Position numbers and translations under genes: made by a program. Of a stretch of 37,467 nucleotides of DNA, positions 18,640 to 31,183 are shown piece by piece. The stretch covers positions 1 through 37,467 of the forward strand of contig WAKU01000106.1 of the NCBI GenBank assembly GCA_015523195.1. The letters are read 5' to 3'. The notes beneath the pieces were generated by a model, which was not told where the DNA came from, ran no database searches, and worked only from the letters and a program-made list of their open reading frames with translations. Position 1 is the stretch's first letter; each line of letters begins with the position of its first letter. The stretch comes from Thermococcus sp. Its GTDB lineage: Archaea > Methanobacteriota_B > Thermococci > Thermococcales > Thermococcaceae.

Positions 18640-21068
18640 GGGGTTGAACTCTCCCCCTCTGGGATCTCTTTTTTCACCACGTCCACGGGCAAATGCCAAG
18701 GTCTTTCTTTGACGTTTAAACCAGAGACGTACACCGTAGCCGGAGGATCCGGCTCCTGGGAGATTATTGCAGCACTTAAAGGCTTTAGCAGAACACCTCT
18801 TTTCACCGTGATGTTCAGGCATTCGTTAGAGTATTCCGGAGCATTGTGTGAGAACCATCCCATGAAAATCTTCCAGCCGTCGCTATAGAAAGATGCGCTG
18901 CCGACGAAGTATATCCTCCCTGCTGATTCATTGATGTAGAGGCCGCTTATCGCCCCCTCCGCCCTCCGCAGTTCAAGGTCTATCCTGTACTGAGTGTTGG
19001 GGGCTATAACGTAGATCCAGGGCCTTCCGTCAGTATGGCCCGAGATGTACACCAAGTTTCTATAAACCGAAACATCTGAGGGCATCGTTGTTTGGCCGAA
19101 GTCGTACCTCCCCGCCCTAACATCACTTCCATTTTGCGAGAGTTCTAAAAAGAGGCCGTAGGATCCAGGCATACTAATCTTCCAAGCGTACCCAGCGGCA
19201 AAAATCGATTTTCCATGTGCCTCCACCGACGTAAACTGTCCGTAGGTTACGTTCAGAACCTTGGACCATCTAACTTTCCCCTCCGGAGAGAGCGAGAGGA
19301 TCCAGGGCTTTCGCTTAACAGGCCGACCGCCACCGTTGAGGTAGCCAACTGCCACTATGTTGCCCTCCCCATCGAATGCCACATCTTTCAAGCTATCGCT
19401 CAGACTTCCCCCAAAAACCCTGTACCAGAGAACGTCCCCGTTACCATCCAACAACATCACGAAGGCGTTTTTGTCACCAACGTTGTTGATCGTTTCCCCC
19501 ACGATAGCTATTTTTCCGTCCTTGACCGCCGCGGCACTGGCAGAAGTTCTCTCATCGATCTCGTATTTTTTGGCCCACACAACATCCCCATTCAGGGATA
19601 ACTTCGCGATAAGGGCCTTGCCCAGAGAGACGACGTTCCCTTCGAAGACAGTGCCCACGAGGATCGTATCGCCATCGGTTTCCACATCTTGGATCTCAGC
19701 CCCGTTGAGCGCAGTTAGAACCGTTGCGTTAATTTCATCTTTATCTGCCGTTACTACCAAAGCTTTGTCTCTTAAGAACCCCACGTGCCCTGCAGCAACT
19801 ACATTCCCCCTTTGAACGATTCCAGCCAAAGTCCCGTCCTTTATGGAATAAAGCCAAACTTCATGCCAGCGATCGGAGTAATAGCCGACGTCCCCAACAG
19901 TAGCCCCCTCCCGGCTTAATACGATGTCACTGGCCTTTAGCGTCCGCTTCACCACTTCAAAACTAACCTCACCCTCTTTCACGGTGATCTTCTCAAGGGG
20001 ACTAACGTTTTCAATCCTGCCAGATGAAAGTTTTTTCAGGTTCAGCAGGGCGTCAACCCCCGGTTTTGTTAGGTCTACGACCCTCTTCTCTGCTAAAACA
20101 ACGTAATCCCCAGTTACCCCGACGATTGTTCGATTGAAGAACACCATCCTTTTGTCCTCTGGAAACAGCACCGCCTGGCTTTCGTTGAAAACTCCCCAAA
20201 TCAAAGGAGATCCATCAACGATAGCCCCGTGGAGGAAGCCCTCTCTCCTTCCGGGGTAAAGTTCCGCAAATGCCTTATCTCCAAAGCGAATTACGAACGC
20301 TTCCGTTCTGTTATCATCTATCCTCCTGCCGTATATAAGCAGATCTCCGTTTGAGGGGAGGGCCCCGTCAGGGATGTCAAAACCACCGACATCAAGTTTT
20401 CTCTGTCCAAGTAGCTCGCCTCCATAGGAAAACTCAAGAACCCAGATATCGCTTGAGTTTTCCCTCCCAACTTGGCCCACGACCGCGATGCTATCGCCGG
20501 TATCTACAACAGCCGAGAACGAAGTAAAAGCACCTGCCCGGTACGTCCGATGCCATTTAACGTTCCCATCTTGCGATATTGCCAGTATCCAAGCCACATG
20601 AGGCGTTTTCTCTCCGCCCCATCGAGTTCCAACGAGAACCAGGGCCCCTCCTTTGGTCAGGAGGGCATCTTCAAAACGGGGAAAGGATGACGCCTTAAAC
20701 CTCTTAGCCCACAACACCTCCCCGTCTTCATCGACTTTTATCACCGTCCCATCCCCGATTACAAAAAATCCGTCCTTAGCTCGGACCAATACATTTGGGA
20801 TCATGCTCAGTCCATACTTTTTCAACCATTTTACCTTTCCACTCCCAGATAAGCGTATCAGGGCAAATGCGTTTCCTTCCCTATCGTATCTTGTGTCGTA
20901 CACATACCCACCAACTAAGGCACCGTCCTTCAGAGGAAGAAACGATGTGAGTATGAGCTCATAGTACTCAACAGGGGCCACTGTAGCCGACGGTGCTCCG
21001 TATCCGAAGACAGGGGGAGACAAGATCAGTGTGACGAGGACAATCAGTACACCGGCTCTCCATCCCAT
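18552..21068 (-). CDS. Predicted secreted/membrane-anchored beta-propeller-type protein
   Basis: Signal peptide [25 protein letters not shown]. Repeated blades such as [32 protein letters not shown] and [34 protein letters not shown]-terminal hydrophobic segment [18 protein letters not shown]. Confidence 0.85.
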   Translation of the reverse strand: MGWRAGVLIVLVTLILSPPVFGYGAPSATVAPVEYYELILTSFLPLKDGALVGGYVYDTRYDREGNAFALIRLSGSGKVKWLKKYGLSMIPNVLVRAKDGFFVIGDGTVIKVDEDGEVLWAKRFKASSFPRFEDALLTKGGALVLVGTRWGGEKTPHVAWILAISQDGNVKWHRTYRAGAFTSFSAVVDTGDSIAVVGQVGRENSSDIWVLEFSYGGELLGQRKLDVGGFDIPDGALPSNGDLLIYGRRIDDNRTEAFVIRFGDKAFAELYPGRREGFLHGAIVDGSPLIWGVFNESQAVLFPEDKRMVFFNRTIVGVTGDYVVLAEKRVVDLTKPGVDALLNLKKLSSGRIENVSPLEKITVKEGEVSFEVVKRTLKASDIVLSREGATVGDVGYYSDRWHEVWLYSIKDGTLAGIVQRGNVVAAGHVGFLRDKALVVTADKDEINATVLTALNGAEIQDVETDGDTILVGTVFEGNVVSLGKALIAKLSLNGDVVWAKKYEIDERTSASAAAVKDGKIAIVGETINNVGDKNAFVMLLDGNGDVLWYRVFGGSLSDSLKDVAFDGEGNIVAVGYLNGGGRPVKRKPWILSLSPEGKVRWSKVLNVTYGQFTSVEAHGKSIFAAGYAWKISMPGSYGLFLELSQNGSDVRAGRYDFGQTTMPSDVSVYRNLVYISGHTDGRPWIYVIAPNTQYRIDLELRRAEGAISGLYINESAGRIYFVGSASFYSDGWKIFMGWFSHNAPEYSNECLNITVKRGVLLKPLSAAIISQEPDPPATVYVSGLNVKERPWHLPVDVVKKEIPEGESSTPQSSSFRSLILLGLIMTFGFLIRALMTSK

Positions 21069-21093
21069 AATATAACAATTGAAGCACTTCCTC

Positions 21094-21891
21094 TTAAAAA
21101 CCTTCACGGGTGATCTTCATAAATCCCCTTCCCCTTTTTACATACAGGGCGTCAATTTTCCCCAGCTCTATACTTCCCAAGCCAAAGTGAACCTTTTTCT
21201 TGGAGGAGAGCGAATAAAAAACCTCCTTTCCGCCGATTATAGCGGGTTCAAGACCCCCCGGCAGCTCTCCGACTTCATCAATGGTTCCGTTTATAATGGG
21301 CAGGGGATCCACATCGATTCCAGCTTCGACCTCGAGGAGAAGCAACTCCACCGCCTCATCAAAAAGCGGAGGGAAAAGCCCATAGAGCCTCCGTACGGCC
21401 TTCAGAAGAACCGGAAACCTCCTGTCTCCCTTCCCAATGCCGTAGCCGATGGAGTAGAGCGGATTCCTCACCGGCCTCCCGTGAAGAGCGTTCCGCAGCT
21501 TTACGACCCTGTTGGCCCAGACCATGGTTGGCTTTGGCTCCCCGAGGAGGGAAAAGCGCTTGTCAATGGAGAAGCCCCTCTCGGGATCCAAGTTCTTGAG
21601 CGGAGAAAGCCAGAGGTCGAGTTCCGGCTCGTTGATCAAGAGATGACTGGCTCTGAGAACGGAAAGGGCGTCCAAGAACAGACCGTAGGAGTCCTCGACG
21701 AGGTCGTCTCTTCCGGTCGAGAAGGCATAAAGACTTGCATCACCGAGTCCAAGGATGAAGGTCGACTGGACCCCAAAGAGCGCCTCCAGAGTCACCTCTC
21801 CGAGTCTGAGTTTGTCCCTCAGTTCCTCAAGGAACTCGCGGGCGTTGTCGAGCAGAACCCCCGCAGTTCTCTCCCACTCGTCCATACTCAT
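21094..21891 (-). CDS. Hypothetical protein (265 aa)
   Basis: MSMDEWERTAGVLLDNAREFLEELRDKLRLGEVTLEALFGVQSTFILGLGDASLYAFSTGRDD..., sandwiched between same-strand genes; no family recognised. Confidence 0.75.
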   Translation of the reverse strand: MSMDEWERTAGVLLDNAREFLEELRDKLRLGEVTLEALFGVQSTFILGLGDASLYAFSTGRDDLVEDSYGLFLDALSVLRASHLLINEPELDLWLSPLKNLDPERGFSIDKRFSLLGEPKPTMVWANRVVKLRNALHGRPVRNPLYSIGYGIGKGDRRFPVLLKAVRRLYGLFPPLFDEAVELLLLEVEAGIDVDPLPIINGTIDEVGELPGGLEPAIIGGKEVFYSLSSKKKVHFGLGSIELGKIDALYVKRGRGFMKITREGF

Positions 21892-21915
21892 AAATCGAGC
21901 AAAGGGAAGATAAGG

Positions 21916-24051
21916 CTATCGCCTCTTCCACTCCTCGCAGTTCATGTCGAGGCATATCTCGTACTCCCTGCCCTTCTCCCGGATCTTGACGACGGGGGCG
22001 CCGTTGCAGCAGGTCTTTCCGGTTGGGATGACCTGGCCGCGCTGGAGAATCGGATATGTTACATCGCACTTCGGCCAGTTGGAACAGCCCACGAACCTTT
22101 TTCCCGTCTTCCTGTTGTACCTGAGCACCAGGTCACCGCCGCACTTCGGGCACTTCCCGAGGACGAGCCTTTCCCTACTTCCGGCCCTCCCACTCTCACC
22201 GGCTTTTGATGATGAATTAGATTTGGACTTTTCCACCTTCACGGAGTCCTTTGAAGTCGTAACTCCGGTTCCAGTTGTTTCGAGGAGCATCCTGCCAATG
22301 TCAAGTTCCTTCTCCTTGAAGACCTTGAGGATTTTGACAAGCTGGTTTCTGCTTTCCGCGATGACCTCTTCCTTCCTCGCCTTTCCGGCCATTATCTCTT
22401 CCATCTTCTCCTCAAAGGCCTTCGTTAGTTCGACGCTCACTATCTCCGGCACGTTCTTCTCAAGGGCCTCGACGACGCGCGTCCCGAGGGGGGTCACCTT
22501 GATCTTCCTCTTCCCCTCGATGTAGCCCCTCTGGTAGAGGGTCTCAAGGATCTGGGCGCGCGTCGCCTTCGTTCCTATTCCCAAATCCTCCATCCTCTTG
22601 ATGACGGAAGCGGGTGAATAGCGGGCAGGAGGTTTGGTCTTCTTCTTCTCGCGCTTTATCTGGATAACCTTTACCGGCTCGCCCTCCCTGAAGGACGGCA
22701 GAAGAACCTCGTCGAACTTGACGTATTCGCCGTAGACCTTAAGCCAGCCCTCTTTGAGGGTTCTGGCTCCGCTGAGGATGAAGCGGTGGGAGTTGGAGTT
22801 TATGATGACCTTCATTATCTCCCTCACCGCCGGCTCCATGAACAAGGCGAGGAAGCGCCTGACTATGAGGTCGTAGAGGTTTCCCTCGTCCTTTGTGAGC
22901 TCTCCCGGCTTGGGCAACTCGCCCGTCGGGTAGATTGCCGGATGTGCTGGGTCTTCCTTTCTTCCTTCGACGGGCTTGAGCTTTTCTTTGCCCAAAAGCT
23001 CGTGGGCGAAGGGCTTGTACTCGGGAAGTTTGGCGAGTTTCTGGATTATCGAGCGAAAGTTCAGGTTCTTCGGGAGCTTCTGCGAGCTTGTCCTCGGATA
23101 CGACGATAATCCACGCTCATACAAGCGCTGTGCAAGCTCCAACGTCTTCTTCGGGCTGTATCCGAAGGCAGAATAAGCCTCCCTCTGCAGGGTTCCGAGG
23201 TCGAAGGGGACTGGAGGGTTCCTCTTCTGCTGTTTGACATCAACCCTCTCGACGAACGCCGGCCCCTTCTTCGCCTCGTCTACGATGCGCTTGGCCTCTT
23301 TTTCGTCAAAGATTCTCTCCTTCTCGTAGGTTGCCGTGTAGGTTTCGCCGTTCTTCTCAAGGATCATCTTTATGATCCAATACGGAGTCGGCTTGAAGTT
23401 GGCTATTTCCCTCTCCCTCTCGACGAGGAACTTCAGCGTTGGCCCCTGGACGCGACCGGTTGAGAGAACCATCCACTTCCCGCTCGCCCGCTTTATCGCG
23501 GAAGTGAGGGCCCTTGAAAGGTTAACTCCCCAGTACCAGTCTAAAACGTGGCGCGCTATTCCAGCATCGGCCATGCCGAAGTTTATCGTCGGTTCCATGT
23601 TGTACCATGCCTTCAGGAGGTCTTTCTTTGTCAAAGCGGAGAACTTCATCCTTTTCGCCTTCGAAGGGTCAACGCCGCAGGCGTATTTGAGGGCGGTATA
23701 ACCTATGACCTCCCCCTCGGTGTCGTAGTCGCAGGCAACCACGAACTCATCAGCCCGCTTTGCGAGCGCTGCTAAGGCCTTGATGTAGTCTTTGGCGTAG
23801 CCCTTCCCCTTCTCAGCGGCGTAGACGGGCACCCACTCGATGTCGAAGACGGGGTAGCCGTAGGTCTTGGTTTTGGGCGCCAATGAGAAGAGGTGGCCGA
23901 CGGCCGGGGCAACGATGACCTTCTTCCCGTCGCGCGTGAACTCGTAGTAGCTCACCTTTCCAATAGTCTTTCTCACTGGCTTGCCCTCGGCCAAGGCGTA
24001 GGCGATCTTTCTCGCGACGTTGGGCTTCTCCGCGATGATGAGCGTTACCAT
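21916..24051 (-). CDS. topA: Type IA DNA topoisomerase (TopA/Top3-like)
   Basis: [28 protein letters not shown] (Toprim), active-site [16 protein letters not shown]-terminal Cys4 motif [29 protein letters not shown]. The longer ORF to 24672 is antisense to the next gene. Confidence 0.96.
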   Translation of the reverse strand: MVTLIIAEKPNVARKIAYALAEGKPVRKTIGKVSYYEFTRDGKKVIVAPAVGHLFSLAPKTKTYGYPVFDIEWVPVYAAEKGKGYAKDYIKALAALAKRADEFVVACDYDTEGEVIGYTALKYACGVDPSKAKRMKFSALTKKDLLKAWYNMEPTINFGMADAGIARHVLDWYWGVNLSRALTSAIKRASGKWMVLSTGRVQGPTLKFLVEREREIANFKPTPYWIIKMILEKNGETYTATYEKERIFDEKEAKRIVDEAKKGPAFVERVDVKQQKRNPPVPFDLGTLQREAYSAFGYSPKKTLELAQRLYERGLSSYPRTSSQKLPKNLNFRSIIQKLAKLPEYKPFAHELLGKEKLKPVEGRKEDPAHPAIYPTGELPKPGELTKDEGNLYDLIVRRFLALFMEPAVREIMKVIINSNSHRFILSGARTLKEGWLKVYGEYVKFDEVLLPSFREGEPVKVIQIKREKKKTKPPARYSPASVIKRMEDLGIGTKATRAQILETLYQRGYIEGKRKIKVTPLGTRVVEALEKNVPEIVSVELTKAFEEKMEEIMAGKARKEEVIAESRNQLVKILKVFKEKELDIGRMLLETTGTGVTTSKDSVKVEKSKSNSSSKAGESGRAGSRERLVLGKCPKCGGDLVLRYNRKTGKRFVGCSNWPKCDVTYPILQRGQVIPTGKTCCNGAPVVKIREKGREYEICLDMNCEEWKRR

Positions 24052-24162
24052 GGCGACACCTTGAGGGGGTATGGTCAGGCCTATAAAAATCCTGCGGAGG
24101 AACCGAATCCGCTGGAACAAAGCCTTATAACTCCCCGCCCTACTTTCGGTTAGGTGCCGGGC

Positions 24163-24663
24163 ATGAGGGGAAGTGTGAGCAAGGTGATAAGCTTTCAGGA
24201 TGAGGAGGAGTTCCTGAGGGAGATGGACGATGCCATGGAGGCCTTCTCCTATCTGGCCACGAGGTACGGCCACAACCCGATAGAGGGCGTTCTGCCCTGG
24301 GACTACATCGGGATTCGGGACGAGGAGGGTCTCAGGATCTTTCGCGTTGGCGAGTTCCCCTACGTCAAAGGTCTGTTGAAGCTCGACCTTGGGAGGATAA
24401 AGACCCTTGAGGAGTATTTCGATGAGATGGAGAGCAAGTGGGACGAGCTCAGCGTCGAGGACATAAAGCACTTCGCCGACATGATGAACGAGGCCCTTGG
24501 GGAGGAGCGGGTCTACTACGAGGCCTACGACCTCGGTCTTGACAGGAACACCGCCTACGTGATCATAAACGTCGCAAACCTTCACTACTTGGAGGGCGTG
24601 CTCGACGGGGAGGACAGGGAACTGTTTGAGGCGGCCGTTAAAATCCTCCTCAAGTACATCTGA
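24163..24663 (+). CDS. Hypothetical protein (166 aa)
   Basis: [70 protein letters not shown]...; own TATA-like ccttataact at about 24124. Confidence 0.8.
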   Translation: MRGSVSKVISFQDEEEFLREMDDAMEAFSYLATRYGHNPIEGVLPWDYIGIRDEEGLRIFRVGEFPYVKGLLKLDLGRIKTLEEYFDEMESKWDELSVEDIKHFADMMNEALGEERVYYEAYDLGLDRNTAYVIINVANLHYLEGVLDGEDRELFEAAVKILLKYI

Positions 24664-24695
24664 CCGCTTCACTGTAAAACGGAGGAGGTGGGAGC

Positions 24696-24956
24696 TTGCT
24701 CTTCAAGAAAAGGGGCGTCTTCACAGGGGAGGACGCGGAAAAAGTAATCGAGTGGATGAGCGGCCAGCCGGGGGAGAGGGAGCTCATAATAATGGCCGAG
24801 GAGGTCACCGACGAGGCGAAAAGAAGACTCTGGGACTACGCGAGGGCGGTTCAGCTCATGGCCGACATGACCGGAGAAGACAGGGGCGTCAGGGTTGAGA
24901 TACTGGAGGGCTTCGTGAGCGATAGGGTGAGGGGGATTGACGTCGAGGAGCTCTGA
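24696..24956 (+). CDS. Hypothetical protein (86 aa)
   Basis: TTG start with upstream [81 protein letters not shown]... Confidence 0.75.
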   Translation: MLFKKRGVFTGEDAEKVIEWMSGQPGERELIIMAEEVTDEAKRRLWDYARAVQLMADMTGEDRGVRVEILEGFVSDRVRGIDVEEL

Positions 24957-24965
24957 GGTGTTCGG

Positions 24966-25727
24966 ATGAAGATCGTAATGGCCGAGGTCTTCAACAGCTG
25001 GCAGGGTGAGGGGGGCAGCTTAGAGGGGAGCGCCTTTGGAAGGAGGCAGATCTTCGTCCGCTTCGCCGGCTGCGACCTTCATTGTGTTTACTGCGACTCC
25101 AAGCAGTACATAGATGCCTCCCGCGTTTCCCGCTGGCGCTATGAACTCGAACCCTTCACCGGGAGGTTTGAGTACAAGCCGAATCCGGCTTCGCTTGGGG
25201 AGGTCGTTGATGCCGTTCTAAGGCTTGATACCGGCGACGTACACTCGATAAGCTACACCGGAGGAGAGCCGACGCTCCAGACAAAGGCCCTGAAGGCCCT
25301 TATGGGGGAGATGAAAGACCTCGGCTTCGACAACTTCCTCGAAACCCACGGCGGACTGCCGGAGCTGATTGAGGAGGTGGCTTCTCTGACTGACTACGCG
25401 AGCGTTGATATAAAGGACGAGAGCGCTAAAGCTACCGGGGACTGGAGGAACCTCGTCCTCAGGGAGATCGAGAGCATAAGGATCCTAAAAGAAGCCGGCG
25501 CAAAGACCTACGCCAAGCTCGTCGTTACCAGCGAGACCAAGCTTGAGAACGTCCGCTGGTACGCGGGACTTCTCAAGGGTCTTGCCCCGCTGGCGATACA
25601 GCCGAGGGAACCGATTGAGATAAGCCAGGGTAGGCTCATGGAAATCTACCGCGAGGCAGCTGAGGTATTAGGAAGGAAGAACGTCGGGCTGAGCTTTCAG
25701 GTGCACAAGTACCTGAAGGTTCTGTGA
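24966..25727 (+). CDS. queE: 7-carboxy-7-deazaguanine synthase (radical SAM QueE)
   Basis: MKIVMAEVFNSWQGEGGSLEGSAFGRRQIFVRFAGCDLHCVYCDSKQYID (CxxxCxxC), YTGGEPTLQ, SVDIKDESAKATG. Confidence 0.93.
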   Translation: MKIVMAEVFNSWQGEGGSLEGSAFGRRQIFVRFAGCDLHCVYCDSKQYIDASRVSRWRYELEPFTGRFEYKPNPASLGEVVDAVLRLDTGDVHSISYTGGEPTLQTKALKALMGEMKDLGFDNFLETHGGLPELIEEVASLTDYASVDIKDESAKATGDWRNLVLREIESIRILKEAGAKTYAKLVVTSETKLENVRWYAGLLKGLAPLAIQPREPIEISQGRLMEIYREAAEVLGRKNVGLSFQVHKYLKVL

Positions 25728-25736
25728 GGTGGTGGC

Positions 25737-26741
25737 ATGCTCTACGTTGGGATACTCGGGAGCCTTCCCGGGATGGCGGTGGATGAAATCGGGGCCATGC
25801 TCGAACTGGCGGGCGGGGAAATAGCCGGCAGGGATTACCTCTTTCTGAAGCTTGATGCCGATGAGGGCGCGTTCCCCTACCTCGATAGGCTTGGGCTCGC
25901 CCATGAGTATGGAAAGCTTGTCATAGAGGCTGATTCGATCCGCGAACTCCTCGCAAGGGCCGAGGAAGCGGACTGGCCCATCAAGGGGACTTTCAAGGTG
26001 GACACAGAGACGATGGCGAACTGCAGGCACAACGTCCTCGACCTTCCGAGAAAGCTCGGGGCGGTCATAGCTACCCGGGGGTTTAAAGTGAACCTCTCAA
26101 GGCCTGATACTGTAGTTAGGGTCTACTGCGGTGAGAGGCTCTACGCAGGGATAAGAACCCGCTACTTTGACCCCAAGGACTTTGAGAGAAGGAAGGCCCA
26201 CCGCAGGCCATTCTTCAGGCCCATATCGCTCCACCCCCGCCTCTCCCGTGCCCTCGTGAACCTGACAAAAGCGAAGAAGGAGCTCCTCGACCCCTTCATG
26301 GGGGCAGGGGGGATACTGATTGAGGCCGGCCTCATCGGCCTGAGGGTCTACGGCGTCGACATAAAACCAGAGATGGTCGAGGGGGCTGAAATGAACCTCA
26401 GGTACTATGGGGTAAGGGATTACGAGCTCAGGGTTGGTGATGCTACAAAGCTGGAGGAGCTGTTTTCCGGCAAGAGGTTCGAGGCCATAGCCACGGATCC
26501 GCCGTACGGCACCTCAGCGACCCTTGCGGGCAGGGACAGGGACGAGCTGTACCGAAAGGCCCTTGAGAGCATGTACGCCGTCTTGGCCAAAGGCGGGCGC
26601 TTAGCGATAGCGTTTCCCGTTGGTTTCAACGGGAGGATCGAGGCTGAGAAGGTTGGCTTCAGGCTCCTCGAAATGTACTACCAGCGCGTTCACAAGAGCT
26701 TGGAGAGGTACTTCTACGTCTTTGAGAAGGGGCATGGGTGA
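25737..26741 (+). CDS. tRNA (guanine10-N2)-methyltransferase TrmG10 (THUMP + Rossmann MTase)
   Basis: THUMP region [25 protein letters not shown]..., [38 protein letters not shown], catalytic [15 protein letters not shown]. Confidence 0.92.
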   Translation: MLYVGILGSLPGMAVDEIGAMLELAGGEIAGRDYLFLKLDADEGAFPYLDRLGLAHEYGKLVIEADSIRELLARAEEADWPIKGTFKVDTETMANCRHNVLDLPRKLGAVIATRGFKVNLSRPDTVVRVYCGERLYAGIRTRYFDPKDFERRKAHRRPFFRPISLHPRLSRALVNLTKAKKELLDPFMGAGGILIEAGLIGLRVYGVDIKPEMVEGAEMNLRYYGVRDYELRVGDATKLEELFSGKRFEAIATDPPYGTSATLAGRDRDELYRKALESMYAVLAKGGRLAIAFPVGFNGRIEAEKVGFRLLEMYYQRVHKSLERYFYVFEKGHG

Positions 26742-26766
26742 GTTACCACCGGGTAGGGTTTTTAGA

Positions 26767-26799
26767 ATTTTGCACTTTCACCCGTTCTGTGTGCAAAAT
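26767..26799. promoter_or_regulatory. Inverted repeat upstream of small ORF promoter
   Basis: ATTTTGCAC (26767-26775) and perfect reverse complement GTGCAAAAT (26791-26799), 15-nt spacer, just upstream of TATA-like cttatatatt (about 26813). Confidence 0.6.
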
Positions 26800-26844
26800 G
26801 TGAATAGAAAAGGCTTATATATTCCAAAGTGTCACAGTTTATTG

Positions 26845-28172
<1,328 letters not shown>

Positions 28173-28312
28173 TTAAGTTATGACAAATGACAACCCCAAA
28201 TTGCAATTTATTCAATAATTAAAAATATCACGTCAAGATTTCTTATGAATTATTGAGAATTAATTATAAATTTACGGCATAAAGTTTAAATTTCTAAAAA
28301 AGTAGATTAGTA

Positions 28313-28328
28313 TGCCCCTTATGGGGCA
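28313..28328 (+). promoter_or_regulatory. GC-rich hairpin directly upstream of the SD of the secreted-protein gene
   Basis: TGCCCC-TTAT-GGGGCA perfect 6-bp stem, immediately followed by GGAGG (28329-28333) and ATG at 28339. Confidence 0.7.
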
Positions 28329-28338
28329 GGAGGATAGT

Positions 28339-28818
28339 ATGGGGGTTAGGAAGGTCAGCTTAGCCCTGTTCGTGTTTGGGCTCTTTTTGTTTTTGACGGC
28401 AGCCAGCGCCAGTGCCGGCTACACCTACAACAACCACGCAAGTGTCAAAGTTGAGGGCAAGAACATCTTTGGATGGACTATGGCGTGGGTAAAGTCCGAG
28501 TGGACCTTCGCCACGAAGCCAGATGGAACCTTCCTGCTTGACAACGATGACACCTTCCATGAGACTGACCACGGTGGACACTGGCCGGACGATGGTTCCT
28601 GGGGCTACACGAGCACCAACCCGTCCTCGACGGCCCTCTCATTTTACGGCCAGTTCACCCTTCACTCACCCTTCAACTCTATCAGTGGGATAGTCTACAA
28701 CAAGGTCGTCTACCACACATGGGATCACACCTACGCTTGGTACAGGGGCGTTAAGGGTAAGAGCCTTGAGTGGGAATCCCTGCCATTGCCGCCAATTGAA
28801 GTTAGTGTGGACGTTTGA
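28339..28818 (+). CDS. Secreted Cys-free, aromatic-rich small protein (bacteriocin/secreted peptide candidate)
   Basis: Signal peptide MGVRKVSLALFVFGLFLFLTAASASA; mature part GYTYNNHASVKVEGKNIFGWTMAWVKSEWTFATKPDGTFLLDNDDTFHETDHGGHWPDDGSWGYTS... no Cys. Upstream of an ABC transporter cluster. Confidence 0.75.
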   Translation: MGVRKVSLALFVFGLFLFLTAASASAGYTYNNHASVKVEGKNIFGWTMAWVKSEWTFATKPDGTFLLDNDDTFHETDHGGHWPDDGSWGYTSTNPSSTALSFYGQFTLHSPFNSISGIVYNKVVYHTWDHTYAWYRGVKGKSLEWESLPLPPIEVSVDV

Positions 28819-28851
28819 CCCCCAATCTTTTTATTTTTGGGCTTGAACAAG

Positions 28852-29658
28852 ATGCGGGGTGCCATGATGAAGTGGGGAAAAATGCTCGGTCTCATCCTGA
28901 TGGTCCTTGCAGTTATTATGCTACTCCTCCCTGTTTCAACTTATTATATGGGGCACTACAGGGCCTCCAAGTTCAAGGGCGTCCTTGGCCCCGGCAGTCA
29001 GCTCAGGTATTACGGGGTAGTTGGCCAGTTCCCGAGCGACTCTGGAAAGTCGATGTCCTTAGGCTTTGAAGTGAACGTGACCTACCTGCAGGGTGGGGAA
29101 TACAACGTTTCATACAGTGTCTACAAGCTTTTTGGTAACGGCGGCGTGAATGTTGACCGGCTCCCGGAGCTCCCCCTCTACGCGGACTCCATTAAAAAGG
29201 TTAAGGACGGATGGTATCTCTCCAGAGGGGAGGGACTGATTGCGTCCCTTATAACTGACAACATTGACAGAAAAATTTTATTTGGAAAGGGGCACGTCTC
29301 TCCAAGCCCAGTCTATGGCTACCCATTTGTTTACTTCACGGTCTACGGCAATGATTATATCCGATATAATGGAACCTACGTTGCAGTTTCAGTCTCGGTT
29401 TCCCATCCCTGCACGGCGTTCAATTCGATGTACAATATAACGCCCCTCTGCGAAAAACTTTCAAGCCTCTACGGTGTAAATACGAGTGCCGTCGAGAAGG
29501 ACTTGGTGGCCCAGATGTACTTCGGAGGTGGGAACTCGGTACCCACCCAAGATTGGAGGGGCTGGATAAAGTACGGTATCGGCTACAGCTTTCCTGTAAA
29601 CGTGGCACTTGTCCTGATCGGCCTCGTAGTGATGATAATAGAATCCCGGGAGGAATGA
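28852..29658 (+). CDS. Membrane protein with N- and C-terminal TM helices and a large extracytoplasmic domain
   Basis: TM1 LGLILMVLAVIMLLLPVSTYY, TM2 FPVNVALVLIGLVVMII, with about 200 aa between; stop overlaps the start of the ABC ATPase gene (ATGA). Confidence 0.8.
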   Translation: MRGAMMKWGKMLGLILMVLAVIMLLLPVSTYYMGHYRASKFKGVLGPGSQLRYYGVVGQFPSDSGKSMSLGFEVNVTYLQGGEYNVSYSVYKLFGNGGVNVDRLPELPLYADSIKKVKDGWYLSRGEGLIASLITDNIDRKILFGKGHVSPSPVYGYPFVYFTVYGNDYIRYNGTYVAVSVSVSHPCTAFNSMYNITPLCEKLSSLYGVNTSAVEKDLVAQMYFGGGNSVPTQDWRGWIKYGIGYSFPVNVALVLIGLVVMIIESREE

Positions 29659-30515
29659 GATTGGGAGAGGGGATCGAACTTAACCTCAGGGATGTGTGGT
29701 TTGAGTACACTCCATCAAAACCTGTTATTAAAGGAGTGTCCGTATCAGTCAGGGGGGAGAGGATAGGGATCGTGGGACAGAATGGCAGCGGAAAAACGAC
29801 CCTGCTCTCGATCCTCATGGGCTTTCAGCGTCCAAAGGCAGGGGAGGTCATGATAAACGGAATCAACCCATGGACGGAGCGCGAAAAGATTATTAAGACT
29901 TTTAACCCTGCCTTTGAAAAGGCCCGCCTTCCATATGCTATGAAGGTAGGTGAGTTCGTAAAGATCGTCGGGCGTGCAAACGGCGATCCTGAGGGCACAT
30001 CCGCCCTTGCAGATGAGCTTGGTCTATCCAAATTTGAATCGCAGAAGGTAGGCTCACTCTCATCGGGTCAAGAACAACTCCTCTGGATCTTTAGTGCACT
30101 TGCAGACAGCTCTCGTATCCCGGTACTTGATGAGCCCTTCGTCCATCTGGATCTGCATTCTTATGTAAGGGTTTCAAGTGTCCTAAGAAGGAGGTTCCGC
30201 AGTTATATCCTCACATCTCACATCCCGGAGGACGTTGAGCTCCTGGCCGATTCAATCATCGTTTTGGAGCAGGGGAGGGTTATATGGTACGGGAAGGTAA
30301 AAGAGCTCCAAGCAGATGGAGAAGTCTACGATGTCTTCATAAATGACACTGTTCCTCCTCTTAAGGGGATTTTAGGGGATTTCGGCAACATCCTTGTGGT
30401 GCGGACGGAGGGAGAAACCCTCAAACGCCTTATGGACGGGGGAAAGATCTTGGGGTACAAAAGGTCGGGTGTCAGGTATGTCTACGTTAAAGCTAACGGT
30501 GGAAACCTACACTAA
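29655..30515 (+). CDS. ABC transporter ATP-binding protein
   Basis: Walker A GIVGQNGSGKTTLL, signature GSLSSGQEQLLW, Walker B IPVLDEPFVHLD, H-loop YILTSHIPED. Confidence 0.93.
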   Translation: MRLGEGIELNLRDVWFEYTPSKPVIKGVSVSVRGERIGIVGQNGSGKTTLLSILMGFQRPKAGEVMINGINPWTEREKIIKTFNPAFEKARLPYAMKVGEFVKIVGRANGDPEGTSALADELGLSKFESQKVGSLSSGQEQLLWIFSALADSSRIPVLDEPFVHLDLHSYVRVSSVLRRRFRSYILTSHIPEDVELLADSIIVLEQGRVIWYGKVKELQADGEVYDVFINDTVPPLKGILGDFGNILVVRTEGETLKRLMDGGKILGYKRSGVRYVYVKANGGNLH

Positions 30516-31176
30516 GGAGGCAATGGGATCGGTGTTCTTCTGGGAAGTCTTGGGGTTTTTGGCTCTCAGTGAGGCAGGCATCCACTACCTCTACCCTAAG
30601 AATCAACTTCCCTTAGTTGAGTTTATACAGTTCTTAGGGATGCCTCTGTACCTGTTTCTGGTGTTCAACGTGATGTTTCAGGAGAACCGAGTTACGGCTT
30701 TTGAGATAGCCCTCTTCGCTGGATGGAGGGAAGTCGCCTACGGAAAGTTTATAACGGCTTTGCTGTCTCAGGTACCCTTCTTGGTTGTGAACACTCTCCT
30801 CCTGCTGGCGTGGGGGTATGATAGGGTAATGTGGGCGTTGATTGCCATGGGACTAATTTACTCAGGCGCGCTGCTAATGGTGACCCTCGTGGGCAGCAAA
30901 AGCGGATCCTACGTTCTCTCAATGGCCTTTCTCTTCATCCTCCCCATATCGGGTGTTGCCCTCCTCCAGACTCAGGCAAGTCTTGGAAACACGGTGAAGG
31001 GATTCATGGCGTACTTGCTGTACGTTCTGTCTCCTGTTTACACGGCATATGCCGAAGGAAGAGGGCTTTTGGAGTTGAGCGAGGGGAATCTGGTTTTAGT
31101 GGTGGGCATATTGACGGCTGTACTTTATGTCCTTTACGCTTTTTCCTTCAGAGTTCGCAACCTTCGTGTATCGTGA
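30478..31176 (+). CDS. Small ABC-2-like permease (multi-TM membrane protein)
   Basis: MSTLKLTVETYTKEAMGSVFFWEVLGFLALSEAGIHYLYPKNQLP... with several hydrophobic segments; overlaps the ATPase gene by 38 nt. Confidence 0.8.
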   Translation: MSTLKLTVETYTKEAMGSVFFWEVLGFLALSEAGIHYLYPKNQLPLVEFIQFLGMPLYLFLVFNVMFQENRVTAFEIALFAGWREVAYGKFITALLSQVPFLVVNTLLLLAWGYDRVMWALIAMGLIYSGALLMVTLVGSKSGSYVLSMAFLFILPISGVALLQTQASLGNTVKGFMAYLLYVLSPVYTAYAEGRGLLELSEGNLVLVVGILTAVLYVLYAFSFRVRNLRVS

Positions 31177-31183
31177 GAAACCC

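Noticed and set aside
21079-22209. 376-aa + strand ORF
   Set aside because: Antisense to the hypothetical gene and topA; low-complexity composition with no recognisable domain. Typical GC-rich antisense artefact.
24052-24672. N-terminal extension of the topoisomerase ORF
   Set aside because: Canonical start [10 protein letters not shown] is at 24051; the extension is antisense to the 24163-24663 gene and crosses a divergent promoter.
28821-28841. CCCAA...TTGGG with T-rich loop between secreted gene and membrane protein gene
   Set aside because: Weak 5-bp stem; could be a T-rich archaeal terminator or a promoter but not supportable either way.
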